Assembly (NCBI GenBank): GCA_000727475.1 | Contig: KL647292.1 | Span: 3,681,446-3,745,445 of the forward strand | From: Sarcocystis neurona | Taxonomy: Eukaryota; Apicomplexa; Conoidasida; Eucoccidiorida; Sarcocystidae | Length of the DNA: 64,000 nt | Reading direction: 5' to 3' | Shown here: positions 23,401-32,841 of the stretch, one piece after another | How the letters are laid out: every line of letters starts with the position of its first letter | Numbering within the stretch: the first letter of the stretch is position 1 | Translations under genes and position numbers: made by a program | Notes under the pieces: generated by a model | Seen by the model: the letters and a program-made list of their open reading frames with translations, nothing else | Told to the model about the DNA's origin: nothing | The model's database searches: none

Positions 23401-26400
23401 TAGCGCGCACGAATATGTGTCAAACGTTGCATGTATCGTAACTCATAAGTAAGCCTGCAGGTGTATACCTGTAGGTCTACGTATGTGTATATATATATAA
23501 ATGTAGGGCTATTTATGAGCGTGTGTACTTGTATACGTAGTTATGGTGCGTCGTGTGTATGAACACATCTTCGCAGTCAGATGGCTGTGTAGTAGACATG
23601 TGCGTACGTCTTCTTCCACTCGTTCCACGCGTTTTTGTTCTTGAGCTGACGCAGCCTCCGCGCAGGTCATTTTTCTGTGGGGCTCTTCACACTTCCTTCC
23701 TGTGAGGCCGCGCGTCTGTTGACAGAAGCTTCGTCTGCCCCGAAAATATCGTTCCTTCTCGTTTTGAATACCTCTTGTGTGTATACCCTGCGCGCGCGCG
23801 TGCGCGTCATCCACACGCGTACGTGTGAAGACACGTACGTGCTGTTCCTCCGTATCGTCGCAGGTACGTGTGTGTATCTATGAGACAGCGGAGCCTTCCG
23901 GCACTCTTGTGCATGTACTTGCGTGGTCTTGCTGTCATACATACGCTGACAATTCCTTCTGGATATGTGTGTCTGGCGTACGTATGTATTCACACAAATT
24001 GATGTATATGTGGACATACGTATATATACATATATGTATATATATGACTGCAGAGCGTTCACGACAATCGCCCGCACGTATATGTAGTCTTGCCGCGACA
24101 CGCACGCAGCAAAAGAATTCTAGATATGTGTGTGTCGACATACGTATATATGTACGTATATGTTTGGGCGGGGCGTTGACGGCATTGCTGCGCATGGGTA
24201 GTCTTGCCGTAATACCGACGGAGAAAGTGAATTCTGAATATGTGTGTGGATATATATATATATGTGCAGGCCTTCTGTTAAATGCGTGTAATGCCGAAGG
24301 CCCCCTTCCGCCCCGCCTCTCGCCTCCCCACTGCGAAAACAGATCTGAGTGGATTGTTGACTCTCTGTGGACGCGTCCAGCTTCGTCTTGTTCCATCTGT
24401 ACACGTGTGTACCTAATGTCTGTATCCTTCGCGTGCCTATTCTTTAGAGACAGAAGCTACGAATGATCCTTGCGCTAACGGCAACGCAGCGCCCTTTCGT
24501 ATATATTCATATGTCTACGTTGTTTCGAAGGGAAGAGCTGTTGTGCGTTTTACAGACTGGCGTATTTCACCGAGCTGGGAGACGCCGACGACCTCGAGAG
24601 AGCCGCGGGAGACAGCCGCAACAAAAACGTGAGATGCCTCACGGGTTGGGTTGAACTTAAAAATGCAGCCGTTTTTCTCTTCTTCTTCGTCGTACATATG
24701 TCTTCCGCGTGTAGGAGGTGCACTGCCCCCTGCGTCGTCTTTCAGTCGCGTTCTTCCCTTGCGCTGCGCTGCCCACACCCACACACCCCCACACACATAT
24801 TCACACGTGAAGAAGTTCGTCTTATTCCCGCGGGCGTCCGTTGTACCACTTCCGCTCGTCTGTTGTCGTGCGCAGCAAGACAAGGGGAAAAATGTTCTCC
24901 CACCTGAAGAAAATGTGTGCAGATATGTATATATGTGTACACATACGGAAAAAGCCAAACCGTAAACATATATATATATATATATCTACGTATGTGTATG
25001 TGTATGTGTGACATGCAAGTATGTGTAAGCTAACGTTCGCGTACACAAAGATATGTTGCAGAGAAGGGAAGAAATCTGCAGATACATGCAGGGGGAGACG
25101 CAGATATGCACGTGTTCATGGGTATGTATCTGCGTGCAAGTATTTAAGTGTATATGTGTCTACATATATAGACGCACATATATATGTATATATATATATA
25201 TATTTGTGCGTGCATCTGCAGATTCGCAGAGACGTGTGAGCACACTCACGTGTACGTACATGTCTGTGTGTGTACATTCACAGAGACACGTCTCTGTGTA
25301 TGTTATGTTGTCGGAATCTTCCTGCGGGGACGTATCGTTCCCTGTCTTCAGTCTTTTTTCTGTTCAAGAAGAGACTGATGGGAGGCGAATGGGTCAACGC
25401 ATAGCGGTCCATAGCAAAAATGTATTGATTGATGCGCTGCTTTACGTAAAGGCGCACAAACACATGTGCGTATATGTTAGTAGCACACAAGTATATACGT
25501 GGATGGGCAGAAAATATCAACTTTACGTTGGTTGCAAAGGGAAGAGCACCGCGCGTTCACGAATGATAAAATTCGTCGGAGCCGCGGAGAGGGGATACAC
25601 GTGCGTCGAATGTTTCTCTCCCGTTTTTGTCTTTCCTTCCTGTGAATTCGGTAGCTCGTCTTAGCTGCTACCACGCGTGCAACTGCGCCTCCAAGCGCCT
25701 CCTCCTCGGGTGTACATACACCTCAAGTGTGGCCACCAGTGGCGACGGAGGGGTGTCTTGTCTCACCGCTTCGACCATTGTCTCCGACTAGGGAGAGTGC
25801 CTGTTGCTCTCACTTGTTGCCTGGGGCCTGTCTATGAACAGTTATTGCCACTCGCAGTCATACACGTTTAGGTACGTACATACGAATTTGTTTGAGTACT
25901 TGCGCGAATATATACATATATATATGTATGTATATATATGTATGAATGTACGTATTTGTACGTATGTACGTATTTCCATATGTGTGTGTGTGTGTATATA
26001 GGTATGTGTGTATGCATGTATGTATGTGTGTATGTGTGTGTATGTATGTACGTATGTATGTACATATGCATGTATGTACGTATGTATGTACATATGCATG
26101 TATGTACGTATGTATGTATGTATGTGTGTACATATATGTGTGTAGGTGTGCGTAGGTAGGCAAATAGACCAACTGATTTACGGAGGCACTCACGCGCGGA
26201 ATGTGACGTGTGCAGCGAAAATGCGTGAAAAATCTACAAATGCACATATACATGTATATATGTATATATATGTGTCTATTTTCTTTGAATACACCGGTAC
26301 ATATTTCCACGTATTACGCTGTCACGCACTAGGCGGGGTATATATATGTATATGTATGTCGTTGTAATCTACGTGGTCAACTCTCTGCATCTGTGCGCGT

Positions 26401-28774
26401 GTCAAGAGCTGGACAGGGACGGACTTTTTAGAGTGTGAAGTAGGGAGGCGAGGGCTTTTTTTTCAGCGAAGCGAGGCAGTGGTGAGGCTTCCTTTGTCTT
26501 CGTAGCAACGTCCAGCAAAACGTTTGTGGTACTGAAAAGAACAGCTGCTTTCTAATGTTGTACCCCTGCTGCTTGTGCCCGAGGACTCAACCTTGCTGCT
26601 GCGATTGCTGGTCTGTGTTAGCTGGAGAGCAGTGCTGTGGCTGCTGCGCGCGGCGGTCGCTGCTGTGCGTTTCTGCTACTGCTCGTGCGACTGCTACTAC
26701 GACTCCTGCCCCTGCCACGTGTGACTCTTCTGCAGACGGACAGCTGCTGCTGCGTTCGCTGCCGCTCCTTCTCGTTGCGGCTGCTCTGTTGCTGCTTCGT
26801 TGGACAGCAGTGCCGTTGTTGCTGTGTCGGACCCGCTGATGCTGTTGAAGCGACGCTGCCACTGCTGCTGCTGTACCGTGTTGTCGCGGTTCGCTGCTGC
26901 CGTCGGTTCCTGAATCAAGATATGTCGCGGGTGCTGCTGCTGCTGCAGCCCCTGGTCGCTCAGCAAGAAAACGCTGTGTTGTTCCTGAATGGTGGCGTTG
27001 CCGGCGGAAAGAGGAAGCGCTCCTGCCGGCGCTGCGACCTGGACACATGAACAAAGCAGTCCCACTGTCGCTGCTGCTGCGTCCGTCTCTACGAATGCAA
27101 GAAGAAGTGCTGCTGCTGTTGCAGCCTGTTATACAGCAGGGAGAAAGTGCCACGTGTGTGTGAGTTTCACCCACACACTGCTGCTGCTGCATCTGTGTGT
27201 GTGTGTGCTGCGCTGCCTTGGCGGTGTGTTTTTGCCTTTCCATTGGCAGGTTTGGGGAGAAGAACTGGACTTCCACGACCACGTAAGTCATCGTGCGAAA
27301 GAGTAAAAGTGGCCAGAGAAAGAAAGAAATATAGAGAGAGAAGGACAAAAAAGAGGAGGCAAGTGACGCTTGCAGTCGCACCTTCGATTCTGCACACGCG
27401 GGGCCTCCTGCCCGTACGAACACCCGCGCAGAAGACGCGCGAAGACGAAGATGCCCTTGCAGTAGCTGTGATCGCAGACGCGGGTCCAGTCCACAGGCCT
27501 ACTGCTACCAATTCTGGGGTGTACGTACACTCAAGCAGAAATGTGAACGGCGGGGCGTGCGTTCACCGCAGCGCCACGCCAACCGAAGGGGAACGAGTGC
27601 TGCTGCTGCCGATGCTGTTTTATGCCTTACAACGTGGGGGGCGGTTCTGTTCTCTCGAAAACGAAGCACCCACGTGGTTGAACTTCTCAGGAATTGCCAA
27701 AAGCACTGCCGCCCGTGTTCGTCAAATTCAGCTCAAAATGCGTTCGGTTGTACGTACACCGCGTCTGCACACGTCGCACCGGAGCTCTGCAACTGCGAAA
27801 CACGTGGTCGCGTCCGTGTGTTTCGTGAAGAGAGAGAGGCCCTTGTTTTTATCCATTGAATCGAATATGTATTTCTTCAGCTCGACGGATATAAGCTGTC
27901 TTTTTCTGCGTAAGATGTTTATGTGCTCTGCCGCGCATGCATTCACATACATATATACATATATACGAGGCATACAAAGAGACGTCTACTCCACTATCCA
28001 AGCATGCCTTGACGTGTGTACATATATGTATACATATATATATATATATATATGCATACGTATATGTAATTGTACGTACGCAATATGCGTGACACATACA
28101 TACAGACACGTAAGTGTGTGTATACGTATATGTGTGTGTACTGATGTGTAGGTGTATGCAGCGTTCTCGTCAGTCGTGTGAGGTTTTGGCAGCCGTCTTC
28201 ATAGATTCTCACTTTTGTCTCTCGTTCTTCTACTTGTGCGCTTCAGTTTTCTGAAGACGAACTCGAGGCTGGCATCCCGAATTTTCAGCTGCACTCGGTC
28301 GGCTCGATAAGCGACGAAGGGGAATTCTCGGACGGCGGAGAGCAGGGGCACGCAGGAGAGATGCACGGCTCTGAGTTGAGTAAAAACGATCCGCAGGAGG
28401 AGGGAGAGGAGCTGCGCAGCACCAGCAGCAGAGCCCCAACAGCAGCGTCCTCGAGCGGCAGAGGTCGCGGCCCGCAGCAGCAGCAGCCGCAACAAAGGTC
28501 CACTGCCGCCCCTGCGTCCTCTCCAGCAGCAGCGCAGGCAGCAGGGCCGACAGCAAAAGCAAGGACAGGGAGAGCACCAGGCAGAGGAGGAGCAGGAGCA
28601 GGCGGCATAGAGGAAGGAGCAGTTGCAGATGACGAAGAAGGCATCAGCAGCAGCAGTATCGGCACCACCAGACGCGGTGGCGGTCCCGTCAGTCCCAAAA
28701 GCGCTGTGGAACTCTCTGCGACCCCCTCGCATGCACCGGGGAGCAGCAAAAAAGGCGGAGCAGACTACCACTAG
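15493..28774 (+). CDS. GOST-family seven-transmembrane protein (lung seven-transmembrane receptor type), seven exons
   Basis: Seven exons (15493-17345, 18323-18455, 20121-20243, 21890-22008, 24556-24628, 27250-27282, 28247-28774) sum to 2862 bases, 953 codons plus stop, with every phase matching. After a long N-terminal extension comes a basic then hydrophobic stretch at residues 141-165 (signal sequence or anchor), a Ser/Ala/Gly-rich luminal region, and a beta-rich segment ending in CGGFAQLAF. The family signature GFLPGHEYPKMPFYFI leads into the first membrane helix at 497-520. Further helices follow near 527-552, 561-592 and 600-618 (exon 1), 629-655 (exon 2), 672-703 (exon 3) and 718-736 (exon 4). 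The helix bundle ends in WRPNHQSKR, like the WRPS.NN.RYA motif of TMEM87/PTM1 proteins. The acidic cytoplasmic tail is 215 residues. GOST proteins act in Golgi and endosomal trafficking; here that is inference. The 400-residue N-terminal half is longer than usual, and the true start may be the ATG at 15796. Confidence 0.85.
17346..18322. other. intron 1 of the seven-TM gene
   Basis: The intron begins GTGAG and ends GCTGCAG. A perfect (CA)16 tract lies 76 bases from its start. A CTG/GTT-rich cluster at about 18212-18300 occupies the place of the polypyrimidine tract directly before the acceptor. TATATA tracts occur near 17950-17970 and 18080-18101. Confidence 0.75.
17421..17452. repeat. (CA)16 microsatellite
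   Basis: Sixteen uninterrupted CA units lie in intron 1 of the seven-TM gene. It is the longest pure CA run in the window. Confidence 0.95.
18323..18455 (+). CDS. seven-TM gene, exon 2: helix 5
   Basis: After acceptor GCTGCAG, one base completes the Arg codon left by exon 1, then 44 codons follow to GTGAGC in phase 0. The exon encodes SLPLVLLLTCLFPISALNGL and FYWIISSINSN, the fifth membrane helix. The next frame over stays open across the acceptor and is a shadow. Confidence 0.85.
18456..20120. other. intron 2 of the seven-TM gene
   Basis: The first half holds TAGATAGA (18484-18552), TATATA (near 18724-18740) and AGAGAG (19380-19398) tracts. The last 450 bases or so (about 19660-20120) are strongly CT-rich and end TCTCTTTTATAG. 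Open frames of more than 100 codons here are rich in Phe, Leu and Ser because of that CT bias. Confidence 0.7.
20121..20243 (+). CDS. seven-TM gene, exon 3: helix 6
   Basis: The exon starts directly after CTTTTATAG in phase 0 and ends at GTAAGA in phase 0, 41 codons. It encodes MLQQQKQHEKLLMYKRLYAV and then LLLAIFLAVIDLLCQIYVAS. The polar start matches the loop between helices 5 and 6 of GOST proteins ('R....KL.LYR.f'), and the rest is the sixth helix. The internal ATG at its start is a codon of the loop and not a gene start. Confidence 0.85.
20244..21889. other. intron 3 of the seven-TM gene
   Basis: The intron begins GTAAGA and ends CCGCGCAG. Its middle has TAGATAGA (20862-20932) and TATATA tracts. 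From about 21430 to 21889 it is a 460-base CT-rich region running up to the acceptor. Confidence 0.7.
21430..21889 (+). other. extended pyrimidine-rich 3' end of intron 3
   Basis: About 460 bases of mostly C and T precede the exon 4 acceptor, far longer than a normal polypyrimidine tract. The open frames of 140 to 174 codons seen here are composed of Ser, Leu, Phe, Pro and Arg and are judged to be a by-product of the base bias. Confidence 0.6.
21890..22008 (+). CDS. seven-TM gene, exon 4: helix 7 and WRP motif
   Basis: Acceptor CGCGCAG and donor GTAAGT frame 39 codons plus two bases. The exon encodes ASFPWKNQWWLSDAVPHF, the helix LFLLVLAAMMFI, and WRPNHQSK. In GOST proteins a Trp-rich segment (W...W.ld...h) precedes the last helix, and the helix ends in WRP; both are seen here and are the strongest family evidence in the gene. 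Confidence 0.9.
22009..24555. other. intron 4 of the seven-TM gene with a degenerate tandem repeat
   Basis: The intron starts GTAAGT and ends GTTTTACAG. Three diverged copies of a unit of about 115 bases lie at roughly 23880-24270. A GCTCCCCCAGGGGGG self-complementary patch lies near 23152-23170. No exon is seen. Confidence 0.7.
23880..24270. repeat. three diverged copies of a ~115-base unit
   Basis: Each copy has a GC-rich half (GCGTTCACGACAATCG.. or the like), then GTCTTGC(C/T)G, a purine-rich spacer, a GAATTCT-like block (weaker in the first copy), ATATGTGTGTG and an ATACGTATATATGT tail. The GTCTTGC blocks begin at about 23926, 24087 and 24201. Identity between copies is moderate, so the array is old. 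It lies wholly inside intron 4. Confidence 0.65.
24556..24628 (+). CDS. seven-TM gene, exon 5: start of cytoplasmic tail
   Basis: After GTTTTACAG one base completes an Arg codon, then 24 codons follow to a GTGAGA donor in phase 0. The exon encodes LAYFTELGDADDLERAAGDS and RNKN. An acidic segment directly after WRP....R is usual in TMEM87/PTM1-like proteins. The reading frame stays open into the intron. Confidence 0.8.
26043..26126. repeat. 28-base minisatellite, three copies
   Basis: Two identical 28-base units (26043-26070 and 26071-26098) made of TGTATGTACG, TATGTATG and TACATATGCA blocks are followed by a third, diverged copy. They sit in a wider TATG/TGTG tract at 25980-26160 in intron 5 of the seven-TM gene. 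Confidence 0.85.
26566..27130. repeat. intronic CTG/CAG triplet cluster
   Basis: Interrupted CTG, GCTGCTG and TTGCTG units cover about 560 bases on the plus strand. The cluster lacks stops over long distances in several frames on both strands, giving frames of 94 to 278 codons. It is located in intron 5 of the seven-TM gene, close to the acceptor of exon 6. Confidence 0.75.
27250..27282 (+). CDS. seven-TM gene, exon 6 (33-base microexon)
   Basis: Acceptor CATTGGCAG and donor GTAAGT enclose exactly 11 codons, VWGEELDFHDH, in phase 0 on both sides. Its acidic character fits between exons 5 and 7. It is accepted because both splice sites are strong, the phases fit and the flanking exons fit only in this frame; skipping it would also keep the frame. 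Confidence 0.65.
27283..28246. other. intron 6 of the seven-TM gene
   Basis: The intron begins GTAAGT and ends GCGCTTCAG. A TATATA tract lies at about 28026-28053. The 334-codon plus frame at 27147-28151 crosses this intron, ends in repeat-derived Tyr/Ile/Cys sequence and is rejected as a gene. Confidence 0.7.
28247..28774 (+). CDS. seven-TM gene, exon 7: low-complexity tail and stop
   Basis: The exon begins FSEDELEAGIPNFQLHSVGS in phase 0 and ends at TAG (28772-28774), 175 codons. The first 50 residues are acidic. The rest is a Gly/Ala/Ser/Gln-rich region with QQQQPQQ and SSSS runs encoded by CAG/AGC triplets. A single open frame carries on from the acceptor, supporting the join. Tails of this kind are cytoplasmic in GOST proteins. 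Confidence 0.8.
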   Translation, partial: FSEDELEAGIPNFQLHSVGSISDEGEFSDGGEQGHAGEMHGSELSKNDPQEEGEELRSTSSRAPTAASSSGRGRGPQQQQPQQRSTAAPASSPAAAQAAGPTAKARTGRAPGRGGAGAGGIEEGAVADDEEGISSSSIGTTRRGGGPVSPKSAVELSATPSHAPGSSKKGGADYH

Positions 28775-29640
28775 GTAACGCTTGCGCATCCTTTATCAGG
28801 ACTCAAGCAGGTCTAACGTGTGTACTCGTATGCATGTATCTATACACGTATATATATTGAGAGAGAGAGAAAGACCGGGGCGAAGAAGGCGTACAGGGAA
28901 GGAGATAAACAGAGCAAAGCCGACAGTGAGGGGAAGTGAACAGAAAGAGAGGAACGGAGAAGAGCGAACGACGACGACAACGTTCGTATGTTCGAATAGG
29001 ACGTCTTTTTGCTTCGCACGCTTACGGAACTGCGGTCCATGAACACCTGCACGTCACCCCGCCTTTGTGAACGACATCGTTTTCTTGTATCCTTCGTCCG
29101 CCCACGCGTGAAAACGTAGGATTCTGGTAGTACAGGGAGATTTGTGTCTCTTGTGACCCTGCTGGAGAGAGAGAGAGAACGACAAAACATTTGCGTAGAA
29201 GGAGAACCAAGTGAATCTGCGTGTACGGGGAGATACGTGTCTTGCGAAAAGTTCGGGGGGAAGGAATGACAAAGGATCAGAGGGGACGAGGAAAACGTGA
29301 CCAGGTAGAGAAACAGAAGTATACGTAGATCTTTGCTTAGAGAGAAGTATACGAAAGTGCAGGTAGGTCAGTCTATTTTTGTACTCTCTGGACATGACGA
29401 GGATACATGTACGACGAAATAGATACACAGGCAGGTAGGTCTCAGTCTTCTTCTATACGGAAGTATATGTCTGCGTAGATATGTACGCTGATAGCCAGAT
29501 GAGCCTTCTTCTCTATTTGTGAGACCTAGCGAGAAATATGTGTATCGATGAAGAAATAGACAAAAGATGCATAGATCTCAGTCTTCTTCTATAGAGAAAC
29601 ATATATATGTGTATACCTGTGTATAGATAGGTAGATCAGT
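28775..29640. other. downstream region of the seven-TM gene
   Basis: Purine-rich plus strand with GAGAGA and GTAGATA tracts. No polyadenylation signal could be singled out. No gene is seen on either strand. Confidence 0.5.
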
Positions 29641-30505
29641 GTTGCTGTACGTAGGTCGTATACCTACGGAGAAACGTACTGCTGCTGCTGTGGATCCGTG
29701 CTCGACTGCTGCACTTGCCTGCCGCAGCAGGTGCATTTCGCGAGAGACTTGCTGCCCGCCGCGTGTGTTGCTGCGTCTCGTCGATCGTCCGTGCGTGTCT
29801 CCGACTGCATCTGTCTCTGCTGGCCTTGCGCGTACACCTTCTGGTTTTCGCGGTGCCGCTGCTGCACGTGGTCCTCTCCTGGGCATTTTCTGCTCTTGCC
29901 TGCTGTCGCCTACCTTTCTCAGGTGGCAGGGGTGAGGGTAGCGTGCGCGGTTTCTCAGGCGTGATGAGACGCTGCTGCCGCTTCGTTTGTTCTCTGTCTG
30001 CTCCAAATATCGGGAAGGAAAAGCCAGAGCAACACTTGTGGAGAAGAGGCGCGTTGAAGAGAGCGGAAAACGGAGAGAAACATCGAGCAGAAACGGGAAG
30101 GAGACGAGCCGCAGAAAAGCGTTTAGAGGACGGAAGGAAAAGGAGAAGAACGAGGAAGAAGAACGCAATGAATGAAGAACATGCAGAAGAGGACGAACTG
30201 CAAGTGCCGATTCTCTTCTTTTTCTTCCTCGTTTTCTACCCCTCTGCAGTCCCTGGCTACTTGTTTGAAATTTTGTGTCCTCTGAACAACTTCGATCGTG
30301 AAGCGTCTGTTCCTACGACGGCCCCTACGCCACTTGCTCCTCTTGCGACCATGCAGGTCGACCTGAGTAAAAGAAGCGCCGCTCTACCCGAAGAAAGACG
30401 CGATATTTCACAAGTCGCGTGTGGCCTCGGTCGCGTTTCGCCGCTTCAGGCCTTTTTGCTTCAGCCAAGCAACTCCACATGTGTACAGAGAGGTGCAAAT
30501 GTGTA
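29641..30505. other. CAG/CTG cluster with overlapping open frames
   Basis: A triplet-rich segment at 29690-29900 gives open frames on both strands: a plus frame of 263 codons (29715-30506) and minus frames with Gln and Ala runs. The plus frame passes from Leu/Arg-rich to a Lys/Glu/Arg-rich segment near 30010-30180. No splice pair or domain decides between them. Confidence 0.4.
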
Positions 30506-32431
30506 GGTAGGTACGTATATGTGTATGTATGCATATATGTAAGATGTGTGTACGGATATGTACACATGTATATATATATATATATATACATACATCTGTC
30601 CCCGTATGTATACCAACATATACATATGTACGCGTGTGCCTTTGACCTATATAGACACAGGGACAAGAACCCACACACCATGTGTATAGACTTACAGCCA
30701 AGTAAGCATATTATAGACTTACTCGTATTGCCTAAGGAAATAGATGTGTCTGTGGTTGCGTACCCCAGCACGTACTTCAATAGCAGCTCTTTGAATCCTT
30801 TGTATATCACGTGGATTTGGCTGTGTGACGTGAATGACGTAGGTGTGTAGTAGGTCCTCATTGCAAGGGGAAATGTTGTGTCCATCGGCTATGAGTCAAA
30901 ATTGGTGGAGTGTGCGCTTGCGGCTACACATGCGTAGTCTGGCCTCCTGCGACGAATATCAGGAGTCATGCACACATACGTGTACACATGTGTACATACA
31001 TATATATGTATACATATATACATAGTCTTACGTGTGGCGGGTAAGTGTACATGTGTGTGCGCGCTGTTGGCGAGTATGTGAGTGCATAGTAGCCGGGTGG
31101 CTACACATATATATGTGTATATGTATATGTGTGTGGGCACGCCTTTGTGTCTTCTCATATGAATGTTGTGTGTATATTTATAGATGGAGTCTACGTTATC
31201 ACTATCGGGATGTGTCACACCCCACTCGCGTTGTGTATATATATATATATATCTATATGTATGTATATATATATATGTTTATACGTGTGGTTACTGACAG
31301 GATACACATGGGCGCGTGAATGTACGCCCCGGTCCAGTCGCTAGTGTACGGCTGCAGAATGGGTCTCGGCAGAAAGGATGCATGCGCCTGTTAAGGGTAA
31401 CGGAGGTACACGCAGTGACACTTGTAGTTCTGCTAAATTACTCCAGTGTTTTTCGTCCGTATGTTTCCATCTCTGTGTAGCCAGACAAGCCTGTACGTGT
31501 CCACGGTACGTTCACGCCGCCGCTTACGAAGAAATCACGCCTGCATTCGTTGTAGGAAGCGACTTTGCATGCGGCCTTTATGCGGGACGGACGATCGCAG
31601 AAGGGCAGCAACTGCATTCGATTTCACAGCGAATAAAGGCCAGCGCACTGCTGCAAGTGTTCCCGGCGTCTCACCTCGGTTCTGTAGCAGTCCGTTGCTG
31701 CGTCGCTTTCCTTGTGGCAGGAAAAACTCACAACTCAGTATATATATATATATATGTATATATATATGGATGCGTGTGCGTGTGTTCGCGTGTACCAAAG
31801 GACGTTGCGAAGAGCAGGTACAAGCTGTTACATTCTTTCTTGCCATTAGCACCAACCGAAGTTGCTGAATCCACTTGCCGCAGAAGGTGCAAAGGTTTAC
31901 ACCGCGTTAACAACGCGACAGGCACAGTGTTGCGAAAGAAATTCTCACATGTCTGTAGTTATACTGACACCTAAACGCACAAATCCACCACACAAAACGC
32001 GCATGCGTCTAAACACGTGCACGTACTTGTGCGGGTACGGGCACTAGGGAAAGGCATCCTCCTGAAACGTGCCCACACACTTAAAAGCCCCGACGGCCAG
32101 AGGTGGGCGTGACAGGGCACTGCAGCAGCACACGCACATACACGTATATACCAGGGCGCCGTCAAAATGCAACCATGCATCCTCGCTAACACACTTGTGC
32201 AGACAGCCGGAATATAGTAGCACGTGCGTGTATATACATATTTAGGTATATACGTGTATGCGTAAAGGTTCGTAGGTTTGCGCGAACACACGTCCGCAAG
32301 CCTCAAGAGACGAGGGAGGGTACTTTCCTTTTAGATGTGAACACCAGGAGGGAAGCCGACACGTACCTGTACAGATACGAATATTGATCTGTATGCTCGA
32401 CAGCTACGAGTGTGTACCGGCGTACGTATAC

Positions 32432-32466
<35 letters not shown>

Positions 32467-32678
32467 TGTACGTCTATGAGTGTGTAGTGTGTACTTGAAG
32501 CTCCACTCACACAGAAAGGCGTGTCATTGACTACACCATTCTACCAAGCGCTTCCCCCGGACACGTACGCACGGCAGCATCGCCGCGCACATGAAGACAC
32601 GCGTGTGCGCGTTATTGTACACACGCAGACACACGCAGGTGAGCCAGTAGCCTGAGAGGAGGCGGTACAAACGTGTGC
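30506..32678. other. microsatellite-rich region without an assigned gene
   Basis: TATATA tracts at 30569-30588, 31228-31275, 31739-31768 and 32431-32465 break up the region. A plus frame at 31378-31974 contains an ordinary-looking stretch (EEITPAFVVGSDFACGLYAG) but is then interrupted by repeat-coded residues. Confidence 0.45.
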
Positions 32679-32841
32679 ACATGTTGAAACACACATATGC
32701 CTCAACCGCACGGACTGATTCGGACCTATGTACACATGTTAAAACACACATTTGCCTCAGCCGTACGGGCTGATTCGGACCTATGTAGACATGTTAAAAC
32801 ACATTTGCCTCAGCCGTACGGACCGATTCGGACCTAATGAC
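32679..32841. repeat. 55-base tandem minisatellite, three copies
   Basis: Copies lie at 32679-32733, 32734-32788 and 32789-32841. Each begins ACATGTT, carries a TTTGCCTCA(A/G)CCG core and ends GATTCGGACCTA. The third copy lacks one CA dinucleotide. Differences are single bases, so the array is fairly recent. Confidence 0.9.

Larger units (their letters stand above)
24629..27249. other. intron 5 of the seven-TM gene with minisatellite and CTG cluster
   Basis: This longest intron of the gene (2.6 kb) begins GTGAGA and ends CATTGGCAG. It holds TATATA tracts, a 28-base minisatellite (26043-26126) and a CTG cluster (26566-27130, again 27174-27196) that stops about 50 bases before the acceptor. 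The 278-codon minus frame at 26587-27423 lies in the cluster and is taken as a chance frame. Confidence 0.7.

Noticed and set aside
26587..27423. 278-codon minus-strand frame rich in Ser, Ala, Gln and Arg
   Set aside because: It lies in the CTG cluster of intron 5 of the seven-TM gene and runs across the exon 6 microexon; triplet repeats without stops explain its length, and it has no domain.
27147..28151. 334-codon plus-strand frame
   Set aside because: It reads through an accepted exon in the wrong frame, crosses intron 6 and ends in Tyr/Ile/Cys sequence derived from TATATA repeats.
29715..30506. 263-codon plus-strand frame
   Set aside because: It depends on a CAG/CTG cluster and a purine-rich stretch; the antisense frame is equally open and no splice pair or domain was found.
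32679..32841. CRISPR-like array
   Set aside because: The units are contiguous without spacers, and the sequence is eukaryotic.
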